Assembly: GCF_000019185.1 (NCBI RefSeq)
Contig: NC_010334.1
Span: 3,720,001-3,784,000, forward strand
DNA: 64,000 nucleotides
Reading direction: 5' to 3'
Origin: Shewanella halifaxensis HAW-EB4
Lineage (GTDB): Bacteria > Pseudomonadota > Gammaproteobacteria > Enterobacterales > Shewanellaceae
Position numbers and translations under genes: made by a program. Shown piece by piece: positions 1-7,642 of this stretch (positions are counted from its first letter, which is position 1; the number at the start of each line of letters is the position of its first letter). The notes under the pieces were generated by a model. The model made no database searches, was not told where the DNA came from, and saw only the letters and a program-made list of their open reading frames with translations.

Positions 1-621
1 GGTGTGGGTGCCGATGAAGAAAATACTGGCCGCCTATTCTTTAATAAGTCATTTACTATTGCTGCGGGTAATAACAGCTTTGTTGCCGAGTTCAACCTCG
101 CAAAAGGCTTACAAGCGCCACACGGAAACAAAGATTACTGGACACTAAAACCGACCTCAGTGCAACTTGTTAATGCCTCGGAAGTCGGTGCAATTAAAGG
201 CCAAATTAGCCAAGAAACTATGGTTAGCTGTGAAGCTGAGGCTGGAGGCTCTGAGTTTAGCCCTGCAGTTTACCTTTACCCTAGCGAGACGGCGCTTGAT
301 CAGATGGCAGACTTTAGAACGGGTCCAAATGTCTTGACGCAGGTTGCTCCAATCACGTCTGCGAGAGTAAATCCTATCCTTGATAACAGTGAAAATGTCA
401 CTGGTTATGAGTACGAATTTGGTTTTATCGTAGCCGACACCTATAGCCTTGGCTACACCTGCTTAGCTCAAAATGATGATCCTGAAGAGTCTAACGTTCG
501 TGAACCTGAAGATGGCAGTGCACCATTCTTCATCGACTCAGACGAGCAAGATGTAATTGTGACCCTTGGTGAAACAACAATACGTAATTTTCCTGAGGCA
601 TTTGAGCCAGTAACTCCTTAA
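1..621 (+). CDS. Secreted protein, 3' end, DUF4382-like (partial)
   Basis: The frame is open from the first base, so the gene starts left of the window and only its last 206 codons are visible. The early part (FNLAKGL, then TLKPTSVQLV and VGAIKGQI at about residues 30-67) resembles the C-terminal edge of DUF4382 domains, which occur in secreted lipoproteins of marine gammaproteobacteria. The remainder is acidic, has two cysteines (MVSCEA and GYTCLA) that could form a disulphide, and no membrane segment, so an exported location is likely. No enzymatic motif is seen. The gene is followed by a strong terminator and appears to end its transcription unit. The family assignment is tentative. Confidence 0.6.
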   Translation, partial: GVGADEENTGRLFFNKSFTIAAGNNSFVAEFNLAKGLQAPHGNKDYWTLKPTSVQLVNASEVGAIKGQISQETMVSCEAEAGGSEFSPAVYLYPSETALDQMADFRTGPNVLTQVAPITSARVNPILDNSENVTGYEYEFGFIVADTYSLGYTCLAQNDDPEESNVREPEDGSAPFFIDSDEQDVIVTLGETTIRNFPEAFEPVTP

Positions 622-647
622 CTCAAAATTACAGCTGCAATCGTTAT

Positions 648-676
648 AAAAGGGGCGAATATCGCCCCTTTCTTTT
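648..676 (+). terminator. Intrinsic terminator of the DUF4382-like gene
   Basis: AAAGGGGCGA and TCGCCCCTTT form a perfect stem with a very short AATA-type loop, followed by CTTTT. It lies 27 nt after the stop codon. Confidence 0.85.
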
Positions 677-790
677 CAGCTTTGTATTCGCTCAATAGCA
701 CTTCTCCTGTAAGCCACATTCTTCAGTAAATTCACTGCACAAGCCGATAAAATCACGCTAGAGTATCCCTAACGCAACGAGGGGGAAATA

Positions 791-1273
791 ATGACAGCTT
801 CAATTTATGATTTTTCAGTGAAGGATATTCAGGGGCAAACGGTTTCACTGGCGGACTTTAAAGACCAGGTCATCTTAATCGTCAATACAGCTAGTGAGTG
901 TGGCTTTACCCCCCAATATAGGGAACTCGAAGCTCTATATCAGAAGCATCAAACACAAGATTTTGTGGTACTCGGTTTTCCCTGCAACCAGTTTGGCGCG
1001 CAAGAAAAAGGCGATAACCAAACCATTAGCACTTTTTGTCAGTTGAACTTTGGTGTGACCTTTCCTCTATTTGAAAAAATAGAGGTCAATGGTGCTAACA
1101 CCGCACCGCTTTATGTCTACTTAAAACATTCCGCTAAGGGTTTGCTGGGTTCTGAGCGGATCAAATGGAACTTTACTAAGTTTCTAGTCAACAAAAAGGG
1201 GCTAGTCACGCAACGCTTTGCACCAACAACAAACCCCATGGCGATTGAAGCTGAAATATTAAAGCTGCTTTAA
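791..1273 (+). CDS. Glutathione peroxidase family protein (Cys type)
   Basis: This 160-residue protein reduces peroxides with thioredoxin or glutathione. The catalytic tetrad of the family is visible: Cys37 in ASECGFT, Gln71 in CNQFGAQ, and Trp126-Asn127 in KWNF. Cys83 in FCQLNFG sits where the resolving cysteine of thioredoxin-dependent members lies, so a thioredoxin-peroxidase mechanism is plausible. There is no signal peptide, so it acts in the cytoplasm. The start is set by an unusually strong ribosome binding site, GAGGGGGAA at 779-787, just before the ATG. The gene stands alone, followed by a candidate small RNA locus on the same strand. It belongs to the BtuE/GPx group; the electron donor cannot be told from sequence. 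Confidence 0.93.
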   Translation: MTASIYDFSVKDIQGQTVSLADFKDQVILIVNTASECGFTPQYRELEALYQKHQTQDFVVLGFPCNQFGAQEKGDNQTISTFCQLNFGVTFPLFEKIEVNGANTAPLYVYLKHSAKGLLGSERIKWNFTKFLVNKKGLVTQRFAPTTNPMAIEAEILKLL

Positions 1274-1334
1274 TCTATTAAATTAACGACTTAAAATTAC
1301 TCTATAAAAAAAACAAAAAAACAGGTTATTTTTT

Positions 1335-1361
1335 GAACTTTATCGAATTACTCGCCTCTAA
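1335..1361 (+). promoter_or_regulatory. Sigma-E type promoter of sRNA candidate A
   Basis: GAACTT at 1335-1340 is followed by exactly 16 nt and TCTAA at 1357-1361. This matches the RpoE -35/-10 pattern and spacing as I know it from rpoH P3 of E. coli. Four other sites in the window (3670, 4046, 4423, 7610) have the same spacing. Confidence 0.7.
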
Positions 1362-1367
1362 CTTTTT

Positions 1368-1471
1368 GAGCATTGAGTTTTATGTTCATCATTCTCCCTG
1401 GGGCTTCTAGCGCAGCCCCCCTTGATCTCAATGTAGATCAATCAGGCAATCCTTTGGATTGCCCTTTTTTT
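1368..1471 (+). ncRNA. Candidate sigma-E dependent small RNA, copy A
   Basis: The region downstream of the sigma-E type promoter has no convincing protein gene but three clean hairpins. First comes the conserved stretch GTTCATCATTC at 1384-1394. Then GGGGCT (1400-1405) pairs with AGCCCC (1414-1419) around the loop TCTAGCGC. Next TTGATCT (1422-1428) pairs with AGATCAA (1435-1441). Finally GGCAATCC (1445-1452) pairs with GGATTGCC (1456-1463), followed by C and seven T, an intrinsic terminator. The predicted length is about 104 nt. The GTTCATC stretch and the CTAGCGC loop recur in four other loci of the window, with different stem sequences. The 5' end is inferred from the promoter. Function as an Hfq-type regulator is inference. 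Confidence 0.65.
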
Positions 1472-1619
1472 ATCTATACTCTGCGAAATCCCAGCAAATG
1501 TTAACGGATAAAAGCCAATATATTACAACCATCGAATATCGACGTTCCAGTGCATTTAATAGGTTTGCGAATTAAATGAAACACCTCTTAAAAGACATTG
1601 AATTAACAGAATAAATATT

Positions 1620-1647
1620 TTTGACTCTAGCGATATATCTCTATACT
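1620..1647 (+). promoter_or_regulatory. Probable sigma-70 promoter of pyrBI
   Basis: TTTGAC at 1620-1625 and TATACT at 1642-1647 are 16 nt apart. The resulting leader of about 55 nt holds only a short CCGAT/ATCGG hairpin (1677-1692) and no leader peptide with a U-rich attenuator of the E. coli pyrL type. Confidence 0.55.
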
Positions 1648-1709
1648 CATCGAAGGGAAACGAGTACAATACCACTCCGATTTCACCATCGGAAAAGGAT
1701 ACTGGAAGT

Positions 1710-2642
1710 ATGAGTAACCCCATTTATAACAAACATATAATATCGATCTCTGACCTATCTCGTTCTGAACTGGAACTTATCGTTTCTACCGCAAACGACC
1801 TAAAACAAAATCCTCGTCCCGACTTACTGAAAAATAAAGTGGTTGCAAGCTGCTTTTTTGAGGCGTCGACGCGAACTCGTCTGTCTTTCGAGACCGCAGT
1901 ACAAAGGTTAGGCGGAAGCGTTATTGGCTTCCCTGATAGCGGCAATACCTCATTAGGAAAAAAAGGGGAAACCTTGGCCGATTCGGTGCAGGTGATCTCC
2001 TCCTATTGTGATGCGTTCTTTATGCGCCACAATCAAGAGGGCGCGGCGCGTCTTGCGAGTGAATTTTCATCTGCCCCCGTTATCAATGGAGGTGATGGCT
2101 CGAATCAGCATCCAACTCAGACCCTACTCGACCTGTTCAGTATCTATGAAACTCAAGGCACTCTTGAAAAGCTACAAGTTGCCTTTGTTGGCGACCTAAA
2201 ATATGGTCGCACAGTACACTCATTGACTCAGGCCTTGTCCCTGTTTGATTGTGAGTTTCATTTTATCGCCCCAGCGGCGCTATCTATGCCCGATTATATA
2301 ATCGATGAGCTTAAGGCTAAAGGGTGTAAATATACCCTGCATGATCATTTAGATGGGGTCTTGCCTAACCTCGATATTCTGTATATGACGCGGGTGCAGA
2401 AAGAGCGTTTCGATGAAACCGAATATCAACACTTGAAATCTAGCTTCATCTTGAATGCCAATATGCTCGAGGGGGTTAAAGAAAACCTTAAGGTCTTGCA
2501 TCCTCTGCCAAGAATCGATGAAATCACCACCGATGTGGATAGCACGCCTTATGCGTATTATTTTCAGCAGGCTAAAAATGGCGTATACGCTCGCCAAGCC
2601 CTGCTCGCCTTAGTCTTGACTAATGAATTTGGAGATAAGTGA
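1710..2642 (+). CDS. pyrB: Aspartate carbamoyltransferase catalytic chain
   Basis: This enzyme condenses carbamoyl phosphate with aspartate, the first committed step of pyrimidine synthesis. The 310-residue length is normal for the family. The carbamoyl phosphate loop STRT is at residues 53-56, the mobile lysine loop SLGKKGE at 81-87, HPTQ at 134-137, and the aspartate-domain HPLPR motif is near residue 265. The stop codon TGA overlaps the ATG of pyrI by one base, so the two chains are translationally coupled and should assemble into the allosteric dodecamer. The start is the ATG following GGATACTGGAAGT. No attenuator is seen upstream, so control may differ from E. coli. Confidence 0.98.
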   Translation: MSNPIYNKHIISISDLSRSELELIVSTANDLKQNPRPDLLKNKVVASCFFEASTRTRLSFETAVQRLGGSVIGFPDSGNTSLGKKGETLADSVQVISSYCDAFFMRHNQEGAARLASEFSSAPVINGGDGSNQHPTQTLLDLFSIYETQGTLEKLQVAFVGDLKYGRTVHSLTQALSLFDCEFHFIAPAALSMPDYIIDELKAKGCKYTLHDHLDGVLPNLDILYMTRVQKERFDETEYQHLKSSFILNANMLEGVKENLKVLHPLPRIDEITTDVDSTPYAYYFQQAKNGVYARQALLALVLTNEFGDK

Positions 2643-3100
2643 TGAAAAAACAACTTAAAGTTGAAGCTATCGAGCACGGTACAGTGATCGATCATATTTC
2701 ATCTGGACAAGGCATCAAGATCTTGCGATTCTTTGCACTCTCTGAAGGGAATAAACGCATCACCATAGGGTTGAATCTGCCAACTTATGCTGGTGAGAAT
2801 AAAGACTTGATCAAGATAGAGAATACAGTCTTTAGTCAACAGCAGGCGAATCAATTAGCCCTATTCGCGCCTAACGCAACCATTAATCTGATCGAAAACT
2901 TCGAAGTGGTGAACAAGTTTAAGCTTGCATTACCCGAGCAGATTGCGGGAGTATTGCTCTGCCCTAACAGCAACTGTATCAGTCATAATGAGCCTGTCGA
3001 TAGCCGTTTTAATATCAAGCAGGAGCAAGCAGGTGTGAAGCTCAAATGTCACTACTGTGAAAAGTCATTTACTGCAACATCATTTAAAGAGTTGCACTAA
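2642..3100 (+). CDS. pyrI: Aspartate carbamoyltransferase regulatory chain
   Basis: This is the nucleotide-binding regulatory subunit that confers CTP/ATP control on PyrB. I chose the ATG at 2642 rather than the in-frame GTG at 2639, because it sits 7 nt after GGAG and gives 152 residues starting MKKQLKV like known PyrI. The four zinc ligands that hold the catalytic-regulatory interface are present as Cys107 (LLCPN), Cys112 (NCIS), Cys136 and Cys139 (KCHYCE). The TGATG overlap with pyrB indicates coupled translation. The pair is followed by an intrinsic terminator at 3168-3200. Confidence 0.97.
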   Translation: MKKQLKVEAIEHGTVIDHISSGQGIKILRFFALSEGNKRITIGLNLPTYAGENKDLIKIENTVFSQQQANQLALFAPNATINLIENFEVVNKFKLALPEQIAGVLLCPNSNCISHNEPVDSRFNIKQEQAGVKLKCHYCEKSFTATSFKELH

Positions 3101-3167
3101 TACAACTAATAGCCTCGACGCTTTGTGATACTGAAGCCATGAGCAACAGCGAGCTTCATTTCCTATT

Positions 3168-3200
3168 AAGGCCATTATTTCAATATAATGGCCTTTTGTT
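3168..3200 (+). terminator. Intrinsic terminator of pyrBI
   Basis: AAGGCCATTAT (3168-3178) pairs with ATAATGGCCTT (3185-3195), followed by TTGTTT. It is about 70 nt after the pyrI stop. Confidence 0.85.
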
Positions 3201-3416
3201 TATTTAACCCAAATAACTTGAATCCCCCTTATACTGATTGGTATTAGAGCCCTTGTGCAAGGTCAGCGCCAAGTCATCTGATTTAGAAACAGTAGTGAAG
3301 TTGTGCCCCATGACTATATTTTCAGCAATATCGTCATGGCCTGCTGAACGACTATGGCCTCTGACGGATATACGAAACGTTAATCGTGCGATCAACATTG
3401 TGGTGAGTCATCGCTT

Positions 3417-3599
3417 CTAAACCTGAGCCTCCACAATACTAGATGTTGTAATGCTATTTCTCACATCCATATGATTACTTAGATATTGCTTTGGCGTTAG
3501 CTTAAGCAGTTCCTTGAACTTAGTGTTGAAACTAGAGATAGAAATAAAGCCAGCCACTGTAAGTAAGTGACTAGTGTTCCAACCATTTATACCCAGTAT
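3417..3599 (-). pseudogene. AraC-family regulator, C-terminal HTH remnant
   Basis: Translation of the minus strand between an in-frame stop at 3600-3602 and TAG at 3417-3419 gives about 60 residues containing TVAGFISISSFNTKFKELL followed by KLTPKQYL. This is the second helix-turn-helix of AraC/XylS regulators (GF-x-S-x-SSF...FK-x-x-x-x-TP-x-x-Y). There is no start codon, no first HTH and no sensor domain upstream; the frame is closed by stops. I infer a decayed regulator left in the gap between pyrI and the sRNA array. The rest of 3201-3660 has only weak short frames on both strands in which I recognise nothing. Confidence 0.6.
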
Positions 3600-3669
3600 T
3601 TAAGCCCTCTTAGTCACAGCCCAAAATGGGGCCATAAACAGGAAAGAGATAAAAAAGTTGATGACAGTG

Positions 3670-3696
3670 GAACTAATCTCAAATCCCAGACTCTGA
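3670..3696 (+). promoter_or_regulatory. Sigma-E type promoter of sRNA candidate B1
   Basis: GAACTA at 3670-3675 (preceded by G) is followed by 16 nt and TCTGA at 3692-3696. The upstream flank differs from copies B2 and B3, yet GGAACTAAT is retained. Confidence 0.65.
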
Positions 3697-3702
3697 CTAT
3701 AT

Positions 3703-3897
3703 GAACCGATTCTCTTTAAGTGAATATATCAGTGTTAACAACTTAATATATTGGCTTAATCTTAGTTTCATTGTTCATCATCATTCTCTTTGGCACCTCC
3801 CCTTTTGGGTTTGCCATCAAAATAAGTGTTTAGCTAGCGCATGAAGACTTATTTCGAAATAGATTATTACGGCAACCTATTAGGTTGCCTTTTTTTT
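3703..3897 (+). ncRNA. Candidate sigma-E dependent small RNA, copy B1
   Basis: The predicted transcript of about 195 nt starts just after the promoter at 3670-3696. It holds GTTCATCATCATTC at 3773-3786, a TGGCA/TGCCA stem with an inner CCC/GGG pairing, then AAATAAGT (3820-3827) pairing with ACTTATTT (3847-3854) around a loop that contains CTAGCGC (3834-3840). The terminator GGCAACCTA/TAGGTTGCC at 3871-3889 is followed by eight T. An open frame from ATG 3701 to TGA 3844 (47 codons, containing VHHHSL) exists in this copy only, since a one-base difference closes it in B2 and B3. I therefore favour an RNA function. The 5' end is inferred. Confidence 0.62.
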
Positions 3898-4045
3898 GTC
3901 TGTCGTTTATTGCAGGGATTAAAATCAACGAGATAAGAGCATATTCGCGGGTTATATCAAACAGTCGATACGTCAAAGTTATCGACAATACCAACTAACC
4001 ATTTAGAGATATAAAAAATAAAATCAAAGTTTTTTCATCTGATGG

Positions 4046-4072
4046 GAACTAATTAGAATTTATCGACTCTGA
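4046..4072 (+). promoter_or_regulatory. Sigma-E type promoter of sRNA candidate B2
   Basis: GAACTA at 4046-4051, preceded by GG, then 16 nt, then TCTGA at 4068-4072. Same spacing as the other four sites. Confidence 0.68.
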
Positions 4073-4078
4073 CTATAT

Positions 4079-4274
4079 GAACCGATTCTCTTTAAGTGAA
4101 TATACTTGCCTGCTAAGGCTAAACATATTGGCTTAATCTTAGTTTCATTGTTCATCATCATTCTCTTTGGCATCTCCCCTTTTGGGTTTGCCATCAAAAT
4201 AAGTGTTTAGCTAGCGCATGAAGACTTATTTCGAAATAGATTATTACGGCAACCTATTAGGTTGCCTTTTTTTT
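4079..4274 (+). ncRNA. Candidate sigma-E dependent small RNA, copy B2
   Basis: This is nearly identical to copy B1 over its 3' two thirds. GTTCATCATCATTC is at 4150-4163, CTAGCGC at 4211-4217 in the loop of the AAATAAGT/ACTTATTT stem, and the terminator GGCAACCTA/TAGGTTGCC ends with eight T at 4267-4274. The 5' third carries ACTTGCCTGCTAAGGCTAAA in place of the B1 sequence; the frame that starts at ATG 4077 closes after 19 codons, before the conserved stretch. Predicted length about 196 nt. Confidence 0.63.
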
Positions 4275-4422
4275 GTCTGTCGTTTATTGCAGGGATTAAA
4301 ATCAACGAGATAAGAGCATATTCGCGGGTTATATCAAACAGTCGATACGTCAAAGTTATCGACAATACCAACTAACCATTTAGAGATATAAAAAATAAAA
4401 TCAAAGTTTTTTCATCTGATGG

Positions 4423-4449
4423 GAACTAATTAGAATTTATCGACTCTGA
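4423..4449 (+). promoter_or_regulatory. Sigma-E type promoter of sRNA candidate B3
   Basis: GAACTA at 4423-4428, then 16 nt, then TCTGA at 4445-4449. The flank is identical to that of B2 because it lies inside the tandem repeat. Confidence 0.68.
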
Positions 4450-4455
4450 CTATAT

Positions 4456-4654
4456 GAACCGATTCTCTTTAAGTGAATATACTTGCCTGCTAAGGCTAAA
4501 CATATTGGCTTAATCTTAGTTTCATTGTTCATCATCATTCCCTTAGGCATTCCTATTAGGTTTGCCATAGAGTTAACTCTTTCGCTAGCGCATTAAAGAG
4601 TTCACTTTCAAACTGACACTTTTATGGCAACCTGATTAGGTTGCCATTTTTTTT
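4456..4654 (+). ncRNA. Candidate sigma-E dependent small RNA, copy B3
   Basis: The first 85 nt match B2, then the sequence diverges while the architecture is kept. GTTCATCATCATTC is at 4527-4540. AACTCTTT (4575-4582) pairs with AAAGAGTT (4596-4603) and again presents CTAGCGC (4585-4591) in the loop, although the stem sequence is unlike that of B1/B2. The terminator TGGCAACCT/AGGTTGCCA at 4625-4646 is followed by eight T. Conservation of the pairing with changed bases supports a selected RNA structure. Predicted length about 199 nt. Confidence 0.65.
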
Positions 4655-4681
4655 ACCCCAATTTCATTCATCTAGGTTCGG

Positions 4682-6463
4682 CTACAGCAACTGCTGATCT
4701 AGCATCACCACAATCGATGGATGATAACCTTCACGGGCTAAGGCGTAGATCTGCTTAACCTCCTGCTTAAACCCAGCCTTAAGCAGTTCACCATAGAGAG
4801 GTTTAACAAACTTGCCTCGACCTATTTTTACTAGGTAGTCGCTAACCGCCGCTAATACCTTGGGGTAACGATTACGAATCGCCACCCTAAACCAATCGCA
4901 GGCTATCTCAGCATTGGTTGAATGAGTAAAACCAAAGGTGATATCTAAATCTGCTAGCTGTTCATGGGAAAGCGCTTGAGGTAAGTTCGTTAAGAAGTAT
5001 TGCCAGTGGTGAACACGCCAGCAATCGGTTAATAAACTCTCGGCCGAGGCGCCATCATCGAATGCCCGTAACGCCATTGTCACCTTATCTAAGCTGGTTG
5101 ATTTTGGCTCGATAAACCAACTTGGCATCCCCTCACCATAAATCCATTCCATCATCTCAGCTTCACTGATTTTATCTGCATAAGTTTGTAGCAATGTTTG
5201 CTTAGCATAATCAACGAAGGTTTCTGTGGTGATCGCTTCGAAGGCAAAAGCTTGCACATATTCATATAAAAACGCATCAAACGCCGTGCGGCCAAGACGC
5301 TTTTCAAGATCATGAACAAACATCGAGGCTTTATCGTAGGTAAATCGGTTAAAGGCTTCATTAGGATCTTGCTGTTGCATATTTGCAGGCAACGTCTGTG
5401 CTTCTATAGCTGTTGTTGATATCGCCTCTTGCAGACGACCATTTTCAAGCACCACTTCAAGCTCTGCCAGCTCTTTACCGTAGACCGCCTCCACAATACG
5501 GTTAGTAAAATAAGTGGTAAAGCCTTCATTTAACCAAAGGTCTCGCCACGTAGCATTACTCACAAGATTCCCCGTCCAAGAATGCGCCAACTCATGAGCC
5601 ACCGTCGATACTAGGCTCTTATCACCCGCAATCAAGGTCGGGGTCATAAAGGCGAGGCGCGGGTTTTCCATACCACCAAATGGGAAGCTTGGCGGTAACA
5701 CTATCATGTCATAGCGCCCCCAAGGGTATGGCCCGAGTAGCGACTCGGCCACCTCGACCATGCTCTCAGTGTCTTCAAATTCGGCCACTGCCGCATCAAT
5801 AACCTCAGGCTCGGCGTAGACTCCCGTTCGCGCGCCGAGTTCGCCAAAGGCTAAGTCACCAACGGCGATCGCCAAGAGGTGAGTCGGCATCGCTTTTTCC
5901 ATTGCAAAGCTAAACTGGCCCGTTAATGGCGCCTTAGCGTCATTCATCGCACTCATCACCGCTCGCATGCCTTTTGGCACATTGATCACCGCATCAAAGG
6001 TAATTCTAGCCTTAGGCGTATCTTGCAGTGGGATCCAGCTGCGAGCATTAATAGGTTGCGACTGGCTAAAGAGAAAGGGCTGTTTCTTACCACTTGTCTG
6101 CTGGGGCGTCAGCCACTGTAGCCCCTGCGCCTGAGGCGATGTGCGATAACGGATAAGTACACTCGAAACACTGGGATCTAATTGAATGTTTAAACGCTGC
6201 CCCAAGATCTCATCTTGCTTATCTAGGCTAAAGGCTAGTGGCTGCTGAGCATTAGACTCAACGCTTTCAATCGTTAAGTCTCGACAATCTAACCACAACG
6301 CTCGGCTCTGCTTATCGATAAACTCCAGCTGTAACTCCACCAGTCCTGCTAACTGTTTAGCCTCAAAATCAACATTGAGGGATAGCGAAAGGTGCTTAAC
6401 TCTCACCTCATCGGTATTGGCGAACGAGTGGTAATCGTGATTATTATCCCATTGCTTTGACAC
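4682..6463 (-). CDS. M1 family aminopeptidase, leukotriene-A4-hydrolase type
   Basis: This 593-residue zinc aminopeptidase removes N-terminal residues from peptides. The substrate-anchoring GGMEN motif is at 263-267, and the zinc site is His290-Glu-x-x-His294 with Glu313 as third ligand (HELAH, then NEG). An N-terminal beta domain, the thermolysin-like domain and a C-terminal helical domain give the length and order of LTA4H-like bacterial enzymes such as cold-active aminopeptidases of Colwellia. There is no signal peptide, so it should be cytoplasmic. The start codon is GTG at 6463, set by AGGA seven bases upstream. It is alone on its strand, facing the sRNA array. Confidence 0.93.
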   Translation of the reverse strand: MSKQWDNNHDYHSFANTDEVRVKHLSLSLNVDFEAKQLAGLVELQLEFIDKQSRALWLDCRDLTIESVESNAQQPLAFSLDKQDEILGQRLNIQLDPSVSSVLIRYRTSPQAQGLQWLTPQQTSGKKQPFLFSQSQPINARSWIPLQDTPKARITFDAVINVPKGMRAVMSAMNDAKAPLTGQFSFAMEKAMPTHLLAIAVGDLAFGELGARTGVYAEPEVIDAAVAEFEDTESMVEVAESLLGPYPWGRYDMIVLPPSFPFGGMENPRLAFMTPTLIAGDKSLVSTVAHELAHSWTGNLVSNATWRDLWLNEGFTTYFTNRIVEAVYGKELAELEVVLENGRLQEAISTTAIEAQTLPANMQQQDPNEAFNRFTYDKASMFVHDLEKRLGRTAFDAFLYEYVQAFAFEAITTETFVDYAKQTLLQTYADKISEAEMMEWIYGEGMPSWFIEPKSTSLDKVTMALRAFDDGASAESLLTDCWRVHHWQYFLTNLPQALSHEQLADLDITFGFTHSTNAEIACDWFRVAIRNRYPKVLAAVSDYLVKIGRGKFVKPLYGELLKAGFKQEVKQIYALAREGYHPSIVVMLDQQLL

Positions 6464-6604
6464 GGCATATCCTTTTATGTGGCTGGTTAATCAATTGTAT
6501 TCTAACGCTATTCGATATGAATAAAAGCCCCATTTGACTTCAATAGAGCGAAATGAAACACTTGTGAATATTGTATGCAAAACTATAAATCAGAGAAAGC
6601 CTCA

Positions 6605-7471
6605 ATGAAAAATAAACATGCCTTACCAGCCCTTGCTTTTATGTCACTACTTCCTACAGCTGTTCAAGCAGGAGAGACCGCTAGCCTAGAGAGCGTGTTA
6701 AACCAAAACCATGCCTGTAGCGATACCATCATCATTCGCTCACAAGCCTTAACTAAAGAACAGATCAGCTCTGCTTGCGAGTTGTTAGTAAGACAGGAAG
6801 CGAATTTCCATCAGCTCTTTGGCACACTAAACAAACCCGTTGCCGATGATAACAACCACAGCATGCGCGCCAATGTCTATCACTCAAGGGAGGACTACGT
6901 GGCCCATGTGACTAACCATTTTGACGTGCCTAGTGATAACGGTGGCATGTATTTAGAGGGCTTACCTTGGAAGAGCGACAACCAAGCCGAGTTTGTTGCC
7001 TATGAGAAAAAAGGCCAAGTGTGGAACCTAGCCCATGAGTACGTGCATTACCTCGATGGGCGCTTTAACCTCTACGGTGATTTTTGCCTCTCGCTACACG
7101 ACTCGCACAGTGGCCCAGAGTATTGCCCTAAACCTGCGCCGCTTTACCCACACACGGTTTGGTGGAGCGAAGGTGTCGCGGAGTATATCTCTCTGGGTGA
7201 GAACAACCCTAAGGCGTTTGCCTTAATTGGCGAAAAAAACCTTGAGCTAAGCGACATATTCAATACCAGCTATGAGCAAAATGGCGGAACCGACAGGGTT
7301 TATCGTTGGGGTTATTTAGCGGTACGCTTTATGATTGAAAACCATAAAGACAAGGTCGATGAGATGCTCAGCTTTACCCGTAAAGGCGATTACCCAAGAT
7401 ATCAGGCTTTGATTAAGCAGTGGGGCAATAGCATGGATGATGAATTTCAAATCTGGCTTAAGACTCTGTAA
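6605..7471 (+). CDS. Exported M9-like (collagenase-type) metallopeptidase, minimal form
   Basis: I start it at the ATG 6605, which opens a classical signal peptide (MKNKHALPALAFMSLLPTAV then QA) and follows GAGAAAG; an upstream ATG at 6575 would add ten residues before it. The mature part holds HEYVHYLDGRFN (zinc site HEYVH at about residues 144-148 of the 288-residue product) and, about 40 residues on, WWSEGVAEY with the third ligand Glu. This combination is characteristic of Vibrio-type M9 collagenases. Those enzymes are far longer and have an activator domain; here only the catalytic core is present. Two cysteines flank DSHSGPEY between the motifs. It is probably a periplasmic or secreted peptidase; substrate unknown. 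Confidence 0.75.
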   Translation: MKNKHALPALAFMSLLPTAVQAGETASLESVLNQNHACSDTIIIRSQALTKEQISSACELLVRQEANFHQLFGTLNKPVADDNNHSMRANVYHSREDYVAHVTNHFDVPSDNGGMYLEGLPWKSDNQAEFVAYEKKGQVWNLAHEYVHYLDGRFNLYGDFCLSLHDSHSGPEYCPKPAPLYPHTVWWSEGVAEYISLGENNPKAFALIGEKNLELSDIFNTSYEQNGGTDRVYRWGYLAVRFMIENHKDKVDEMLSFTRKGDYPRYQALIKQWGNSMDDEFQIWLKTL

Positions 7472-7487
7472 TAATGCTTAGACTCTG

Positions 7488-7512
7488 TAGTGAGTAGTGA
7501 GTAGTGAGTAGG
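7488..7512 (+). repeat. Short tandem repeat of TAGTGAG
   Basis: The heptamer TAGTGAG occurs three times in a row plus a partial copy, just after the M9-like gene. The neighbouring AGACTCTGTA also occurs twice (7471 region and about 7480). It is a simple slippage repeat in an intergenic gap. Confidence 0.8.
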
Positions 7513-7609
7513 CTGAAAACTCGTAGCCTATTTTCAGGTTTAAAACCTGATAAAGGGAAACCGTTAGAGAATGTCATCAAGATTAATTCATTTTTTTAAA
7601 TTTAATTTT

Positions 7610-7636
7610 GAACTTTAAGCGACATGACGACTCTGA
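7610..7636 (+). promoter_or_regulatory. Sigma-E type promoter of sRNA candidate C
   Basis: GAACTT at 7610-7615, then 16 nt, then TCTGA at 7632-7636, the best match of the five sites in the window. GACTCTGA and the following TATATGAAC are shared with the copies at 3.7-4.5 kb, while the bases between -35 and -10 are not. Confidence 0.72.
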
Positions 7637-7642
7637 TTATAT

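Larger units (their letters stand above)
3689..4540 (+). repeat. Tandem direct repeat of about 377 bp carrying the sRNA unit
   Basis: The stretch 3689-4064 is almost identical to 4065-4441, and the third unit 4442 to about 4540 begins identically before diverging. Each unit begins at the -10 region of a sigma-E type promoter, holds a whole sRNA candidate with its terminator, and ends with the -35 region of the next promoter. Units 1 and 2 differ mainly in about 22 versus 23 nt after GTGAATATA (3731 and 4107) and in one base of the CACCTCCCC/CATCTCCCC stretch. The repeat arose by tandem duplication. Confidence 0.9.

Noticed and set aside
1383..1502. Open frame starting MFIILPGASSAAPLDLN in sRNA locus A
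   Set aside because: It runs through three hairpins and the terminator, has no ribosome binding site, and no equivalent exists in the other four copies.
1660..1709. Pyrimidine attenuator in the pyrBI leader
   Set aside because: Only a 5-bp CCGAT/ATCGG hairpin without a T run or leader peptide is present.
3204..3420. Two overlapping 60-64 codon frames on opposite strands
   Set aside because: No ribosome binding site, no recognisable family, and the minus-strand frame ends in the pyrI-side terminator region; the only convincing coding trace nearby is the AraC remnant in a different frame.
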